64,000 nt of DNA from Lachnospiraceae bacterium (GTDB lineage Bacteria; Bacillota; Clostridia; Lachnospirales; Lachnospiraceae). Positions 59,700-64,000 of this stretch are shown in pieces. The DNA is taken from the NCBI GenBank assembly GCA_910575605.1, contig CAJTEW010000018.1, positions 1 through 64,000 of the forward strand, given 5' to 3'. The notes below the pieces were generated by a model. It did not search any database and had not been told where the DNA came from. It was given only the letters and a program-made list of their open reading frames with translations. A program made the translations under genes and the position numbers. Positions within the stretch are counted from its first letter, which is position 1. Each line of letters starts with the position of its first letter.

Positions 59700-60070
59700 G
59701 TTTTATCATACAAATATATACTTATTTAATGCTTCATCTGATACTGATTCTGTATCAAAATCATTGGGATTTATCAGCTCATTCTTGAATGTATTATAAA
59801 ATCTTTCTATAGGGGCATTGTCGCAAGGGCATCCTATTTTACTGATGCTTTGCATCACCTTTCTTCCTTGCAGTATGTTACAAATTCCCACAATGTAAAC
59901 TGACTGCCCTGGTCACTGTGCAGTATCAGGCCCTCTCTTGGCTTCTCTGCCTTTAACGCTTCCTACAGCGTTTCCTTTGCCAGTTTTGTATCATTTATCT
60001 CTTTTCCAGACTTTTCCGTTGTCTGCTCTCCCACTCGGATTTCCGCCCGACATGCATCTGGTATGCTGCT
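59700..60070 (-). pseudogene. Decayed IS3-family transposase (OrfB catalytic part)
   Basis: Scattered over two frames are LAKETL, then EALKAEKPREGLILHSDQGS, QFTLWEFVTYCKEER and IGCPCDNAPIERFYNTFKNE, the DDE core of IS150-type transposases. There is a TAG inside and a frameshift near 59878. The C-terminus is cut near 59706. Confidence 0.85.
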
Positions 60071-60295
60071 TTTTTCCCGCTCGTCATATACCGCAATCAC
60101 CCGCCCGGAGCATTCTGCCATATACCGGCTCCGCCGGAAATAGACGCTTGGGTAATAAGCCATCAGTAGCTGCACATTCAATTTCACACTGCAGAGCCGC
60201 CGTTTGGCCACTTGTATTCTATTTTGGCGCATAATGATTTGGCCGCCACACAACAGTTTTTTACTAACCACCGGACAGCATGAAAATCTTCTTTG
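60071..60295. other. Degraded sequence beside the IS3 remnant
   Basis: A minus-strand frame reads AYYPSVYFRRSRYMAECSGR and looks protein-derived but has no start site or recognised family. It may be a fragment of another element. Confidence 0.35.
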
Positions 60296-61627
60296 TTATG
60301 CGTAGTGATACTTTTCTCTGTTCTGATGAAGAAAAACCAGTGCTATAGTCATGGTAATTATCTCTGCTATAGGTACTGTAAGCCATACACCCGTTATACC
60401 TAAAACATTAGGCAATGTAAGCAACAACACTGTAATCAGTCCGAAAGTCCGCAAGAATGACAAAATTGCTGACAGCTTCCCATTTGATAATGCTGTAAAT
60501 GTGGCAGAGGTAAAAATATTCAGCCCACAAAACAGAAAACTAAAGGGGAAAATCAAAAATCCGTTTCGCGCAATTTCATAAACAGGTGTTCCTGCTTCCG
60601 CAAAAATACCAACCAATGGTGAACCCAAAATAAAAGCTATTATAAAAGTAGAGATAGAAACAAAAAGAATGAACCGCATACAAATTGAAAATACATTTTT
60701 TAGCTGTTTTTCATCCTGCTTTCCATAGTTATAGCTGATGACAGGAGCCACTCCCATAGAAAAACCTATGTAAAGCGCACTCAATAAAAACTGTGTATAG
60801 ATAATGATTGTGATTGCCGCAACTCCGTTTTCTCCAAGCAGTTTCATCATAATCTGGTTAAAAAGGAATGTTGTAACTGCTGTTGCTGCCTGACTTACCA
60901 TTTCCGAAAAGCCGTTGGTACAACTTTCTGACAATACGGAAAAATCTATGATTGGCTTCCTAAAATGCAGACTGCTTTTCTTTGCGGAAAAGAACCATAA
61001 TCCAATCACTGCCGGAATCATATAGCCAATCCCCGTACCAAACGCCGCCCCCTTAATGCCCATGTGGAGCGGCACCATAAAAATATAGTCCAGTAAAATA
61101 TTGGCGATTCCCGCACTTACGCCAAGCACCATACCAATTCCGGGGCGTCCCGCTGTTACAATTAGATTTTGAAAAAGCACGTGCAGGATACTCGCAGGCG
61201 TGAATAACAGTAGGATAAAAAGATATTCTTTGCAGTATGGAAATAGAATACTGCTCGCTCCAAGTCCCCAAACAATCCTGTCAATAAAAACTGCTCCCAC
61301 GACTGTAATCAATGCGCCTAACAAAGCCCCCGCAAAGATAATCAGAGTAAAGTCCTGTGCCGCCCTTGTATGTTCCCCTGCTCCCATTTTACGTGCGATG
61401 GTAGCGCTTCCTCCTGTTGCAAGCATAGTCCCAAGACCAACAATAAGATTGATAACAGGGCAGACAATATTCAATGCTGAAAGTGCATTTGTATCAACAA
61501 AACGCGCTACAAAAATCGTGTCAACAACTGTATATAGCCCCATGAATATCATCATTAAAATTGTCGGAAATGCAAACTTCAGCAACGATTTTATTGTAAA
61601 GTTCTGCGATAGTGGATTTATGTCATT
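60296..61627 (-). CDS. MATE family efflux transporter
   Basis: The 443-aa protein has 12 hydrophobic helices in two MATE halves, with the typical first-helix segment KFAFPTILMMIFMGLYTVVD, then LGTMLATGGSATIARKMGAG. It starts inside the end of the AraC-GNAT gene (overlap 5 bp). It probably exports cationic drugs; the regulator upstream likely controls it. Confidence 0.93.
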   Translation of the reverse strand, partial: NDINPLSQNFTIKSLLKFAFPTILMMIFMGLYTVVDTIFVARFVDTNALSALNIVCPVINLIVGLGTMLATGGSATIARKMGAGEHTRAAQDFTLIIFAGALLGALITVVGAVFIDRIVWGLGASSILFPYCKEYLFILLLFTPASILHVLFQNLIVTAGRPGIGMVLGVSAGIANILLDYIFMVPLHMGIKGAAFGTGIGYMIPAVIGLWFFSAKKSSLHFRKPIIDFSVLSESCTNGFSEMVSQAATAVTTFLFNQIMMKLLGENGVAAITIIIYTQFLLSALYIGFSMGVAPVISYNYGKQDEKQLKNVFSICMRFILFVSISTFIIAFILGSPLVGIFAEAGTPVYEIARNGFLIFPFSFLFCGLNIFTSATFTALSNGKLSAILSFLRTFGLITVLLLTLPNVLGITGVWLTVPIAEIITMTIALVFLHQNREKYHYA

Positions 61628-62516
61628 CATTCTCTCTACCCTCCGGTTTTTCTTTCTGCAATACATGACTACAGAAACTGTCTTTTGGTTTCTGTAGTAT
61701 AAACCGCTGTGTCGGATAGCTAAATTCAGTCAACAGTTCTGCTTCTACAAAGCCAAGACTTCCCCATACCTCCCGATACCCTGTGTCTGCCTTGTCACCC
61801 TCCCTGAAAGTTGTCACGCTAATCTGTGCAAAATGTGCAAGTTCATACAATGCCTTTTCACAAAATGCTTTCGCTATCCCTCTTTTCCGATACTGCGGGT
61901 GTACCCCAAAGAAATCAATGCTCCCCGTCACCTCATGAAATGCCATAATCCCGATTGCCGTATCAGAGTCTTTCAAAATCAATGCCCGCTTATTTTTGAT
62001 ATACTCCTGCAACTGTTCAAGGTATTGTTTCTCGTCCAAGTATGGGAAACCGTCAATGACAAGGTGAACCAGTTCTATCCATTTGGGTATATCTTCCTGT
62101 GTTGCAAAGACGATTTTATCCTGCCATTCTTTTTCGTCTAAGTTTGTGGGATTTTCATTCAAGACATATCTTAGCTGCAATGGATAAAATTCTTCCTTCG
62201 CCCTGTACTGATTAGGAGACCTTTTGTACATGGCTTTGAAAATATCCGTAAAGGACTGCTGGCTCTCATATCCCGCAGAAAGCGCAATTTCAAGGATTGG
62301 TCTGTTCGAAAGTACAAGCAGTTTTGCGGCTTCGGTCAACTGGCGGCGTTGTACATAATCATGGATTGTCAATCCTACCGTACCTGTGAACATTCGGTGT
62401 AAATGATATTTTGAATAATGTACAGCCCCCGCAACTGCTTCCAAGTCCAGTTTTTCGTGCAGGTGGCTTTCAATATAGTCGATTGCTGCCATTACATTTT
62501 TGATATTCCCTAACAT
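61623..62516 (-). CDS. AraC-type regulator fused to a GNAT acetyltransferase
   Basis: Residues 1-105 hold two AraC helix-turn-helices (LDLEAVAGAVHYSKYHLHRM, ILEIALSAGYESQQSFTDIF). Residues about 130-275 hold a GNAT domain with the acetyl-CoA loop HPQYRKRGIAKAF. The two halves are in one frame with no stop. It is coupled to the MATE gene. Confidence 0.9.
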   Translation of the reverse strand: MLGNIKNVMAAIDYIESHLHEKLDLEAVAGAVHYSKYHLHRMFTGTVGLTIHDYVQRRQLTEAAKLLVLSNRPILEIALSAGYESQQSFTDIFKAMYKRSPNQYRAKEEFYPLQLRYVLNENPTNLDEKEWQDKIVFATQEDIPKWIELVHLVIDGFPYLDEKQYLEQLQEYIKNKRALILKDSDTAIGIMAFHEVTGSIDFFGVHPQYRKRGIAKAFCEKALYELAHFAQISVTTFREGDKADTGYREVWGSLGFVEAELLTEFSYPTQRFILQKPKDSFCSHVLQKEKPEGRENE

Positions 62517-62749
62517 TGCATCTTCCTCCTTTCTCTCTGCATTATAGCAGGATATTTCATTCCACTTTTCATATATCTTGCGGTTTTAAGGGCAAGTATT
62601 TACCAGTATACATCAGCACACTCTCATAGGAAAGATTTTTAGCAGTTTTCTTTTGATACATTGGCATTTTCTAAATTTCCCCGTATTAAGAAACAAGAAA
62701 AAAATTGACAACAAGCATTTTTGAAAGCCATTCGTTAAAATTCCTCATA

Positions 62750-63532
62750 TCAAGATTCCTCCTGTAATCTCTTAATTGAAAGGTCTATATATTCTTTTTC
62801 ATTATCAATCCCGATGTATTTTCTGTTAAGCATCTTTGCCGCAACTCCTGTCGAAGAACTACCGCAAAAAGGGTCAAGCACTAATGCTCCCGGAGATGTT
62901 GATGCCTCAATTATTCTTTTCAAAATATACAACGGCTTTTGAGTGGGATGTTTTCCGTGCTTTTTCTCACTTTTGGGAGTAAGTGCCCCCGTCCACACAT
63001 CCTTCATTTGTTTGCCGCCATTTTGTTCTTTCATTAGTCCATAGTTGAACAAATGCTTGGCTTTCTTTTCTGCCTTTTGTGCCCACAATATGGTTTCTGT
63101 ACTATGAGTAAAGCATCTGCATGCAAGATTTGGCGGCGGATTAGTTTTCTGCCAGGTTATATTGTTTATTATTTTGAAGCCTTCTTGCTCGAGAGCCATG
63201 CCTATACTGTATATGTTGTGTAGTGTTCCGCTTATCCAGATTGTGCCGTCAGTAGTCATTATATCTCTGCATAAACGAATCCACCTTCTATTAAAATCAT
63301 GCTTTTCTTCTACAGAAGACACCTTGTCCCAATCGCCCTTATTTACTGACACCATAGCTCCTGCGTGGCAGGTTATTCCATCATTACTTAAGAAATACGG
63401 TGGGTCCGCAAATACCATGTCTACCGACAATGGTTTAATATCTTTGAGAATTGTAAAAGTATCCCCTAAAAAGAGCATTTGTGTATCCGTAGAAAAAACG
63501 GGAGTAATATCTCTGTTAATGTATTTATGCAT
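62750..63532 (-). CDS. DNA adenine methyltransferase (DpnA/M2.DpnII-like)
   Basis: The 260-aa enzyme is a beta-class methyltransferase: DMVFADPPYFLSNDG near residue 39 (motif IV, DPPY), then DPFCGSSSTGVAA near 215 (motif I) and a TRD between. This order is that of M2.DpnII. ATG 63532 follows AAGGGG. It is intact, and lies 12 bp after the Dam-type remnant. Confidence 0.88.
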   Translation of the reverse strand: MHKYINRDITPVFSTDTQMLFLGDTFTILKDIKPLSVDMVFADPPYFLSNDGITCHAGAMVSVNKGDWDKVSSVEEKHDFNRRWIRLCRDIMTTDGTIWISGTLHNIYSIGMALEQEGFKIINNITWQKTNPPPNLACRCFTHSTETILWAQKAEKKAKHLFNYGLMKEQNGGKQMKDVWTGALTPKSEKKHGKHPTQKPLYILKRIIEASTSPGALVLDPFCGSSSTGVAAKMLNRKYIGIDNEKEYIDLSIKRLQEES

Positions 63533-63544
63533 TTGGAGCACCCC

Positions 63545-63925
63545 TTAATAGTTTGTAATGATAACTTCTTTTCCGGTTCTCTTTGAAGCATCGCTATTAA
63601 TTGCGCGCCTTACATCGAATTCTTCAATTTTGAAGCCCTCATAAAGCTCATGCACTAACGGTACGCTATGATTACTAAGCATAACCTTTGCGCCGATAGA
63701 ATCCAATCGCCTGTACAATGCTGCAAGACGTTTATGATCTTCAAGCGAAAAACCTTCTTTTGTATAATCGGTAAAGCTCGCGGTTTCACTTACTGGAACA
63801 TATGGAGAATCAAAGTAAACGAAATCACCTGGTTTGACATCAGCGCAGGCTATTTCAAAATCACCCTGACAAATTTCTACGTCACCACCAGCCCACTTGA
63901 CAAACAGACCAGTATTGTAATTCAT
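63545..63925 (-). pseudogene. Dam-type (M1.DpnII-like) methyltransferase with internal deletion
   Basis: The protein starts FVKWAGG, the first residues of Dam motif I, then jumps directly to VEICQGDFE and FVYFDSPYVPVSETASFTDY, continuing normally to the C-terminus. About 150 residues in between are missing compared with the family. AGGGAGG precedes the ATG at 63925, so a 126-aa product is made but should be inactive. Confidence 0.8.
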
Positions 63926-64000
63926 CGGCAAAGCCTCCCTTTTCTTAGATTTATAGTATAGATGTCATAAATCCGTAAGAATAGCAAGCAAATTATCCTG

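Noticed and set aside
59438-59713. 91-codon frame next to tag
   Set aside because: No recognised family and no good start; it lies between the IS3 remnant and tag and seems to be noncoding.

Overview
The window looks like the chromosome of a gut Firmicute, most likely a Lachnospiraceae (Clostridia). The support is moderate G+C, strong AGGAGG ribosome sites, split sigma-like genes, a class B sortase, a Tn4451-type mobilizable element, VanRS-like regulators and YitT/CyuA family genes. The species cannot be fixed from the sequence alone.

Region 1 (about 1-32.55 kb) is the right-hand part of a large integrative element whose left end is not seen. It starts with the end of an inserted IS. Next come SRAP, phosphoesterase and DUF5348 genes, then a serine resolvase with what looks like a complete three-subsite res locus. 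A 14-kb cargo block follows, all on the minus strand: a split sigma pair, two ABC half-transporters flanked by two related small surface proteins, a LytTR regulator with a degenerate receiver, a trigger-factor-like protein, thioredoxin, M16C and M18 peptidases, a cysteine desulfidase-like enzyme, a YitT protein and a winged-helix protein. The maintenance module holds ParM/ParR, sortase B, primase, an annealing protein, a RecD2-like helicase, a YqaJ nuclease and DUF932. The right end holds XRE, Xis and a tyrosine integrase with a duplicated core-binding domain. A 42-bp box repeated at 2.3, 24.3 and 30.1 kb ties the modules together. The element appears to have broken a host tRNA-Leu in the anticodon loop and to carry an intact replacement tRNA-Leu(UAA).

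Region 2 (32.5-36.0 kb) is host backbone: a minus-strand tRNA operon (Glu, Thr, Met, Asp, Val, broken Leu) with a clear promoter, a YitT protein, an ECF sigma factor with its anti-sigma factor, and the 3' half of an XRE regulator gene.

Region 3 (36.0-49.66 kb) is a 13.66-kb mobilizable element of the Tn4451 type. It has a large serine recombinase, TnpW, primase and VirE helicase, iteron-like repeats, a MobA/MobL relaxase, an RSF1010-like oriT and Xis. Its cargo is an FtsX-type ABC transporter with its own two-component system and repeated regulator boxes. It inserted into the XRE gene; the 5' half of that gene lies at 49.6-49.8 kb, so attL, attR, attB and attP can all be reconstructed.

Region 4 (49.8-64 kb) is variable backbone: an EamA transporter, an agr-like LytTR/GHKL pair, DUF1015, VanR-VanS-VanY without a ligase, a flavodoxin, Tag glycosylase, a methyltransferase stub, a decayed IS3 element, a MATE exporter with an AraC-GNAT fusion, and a DpnII-like methylase pair in which the Dam-type gene carries an internal deletion.
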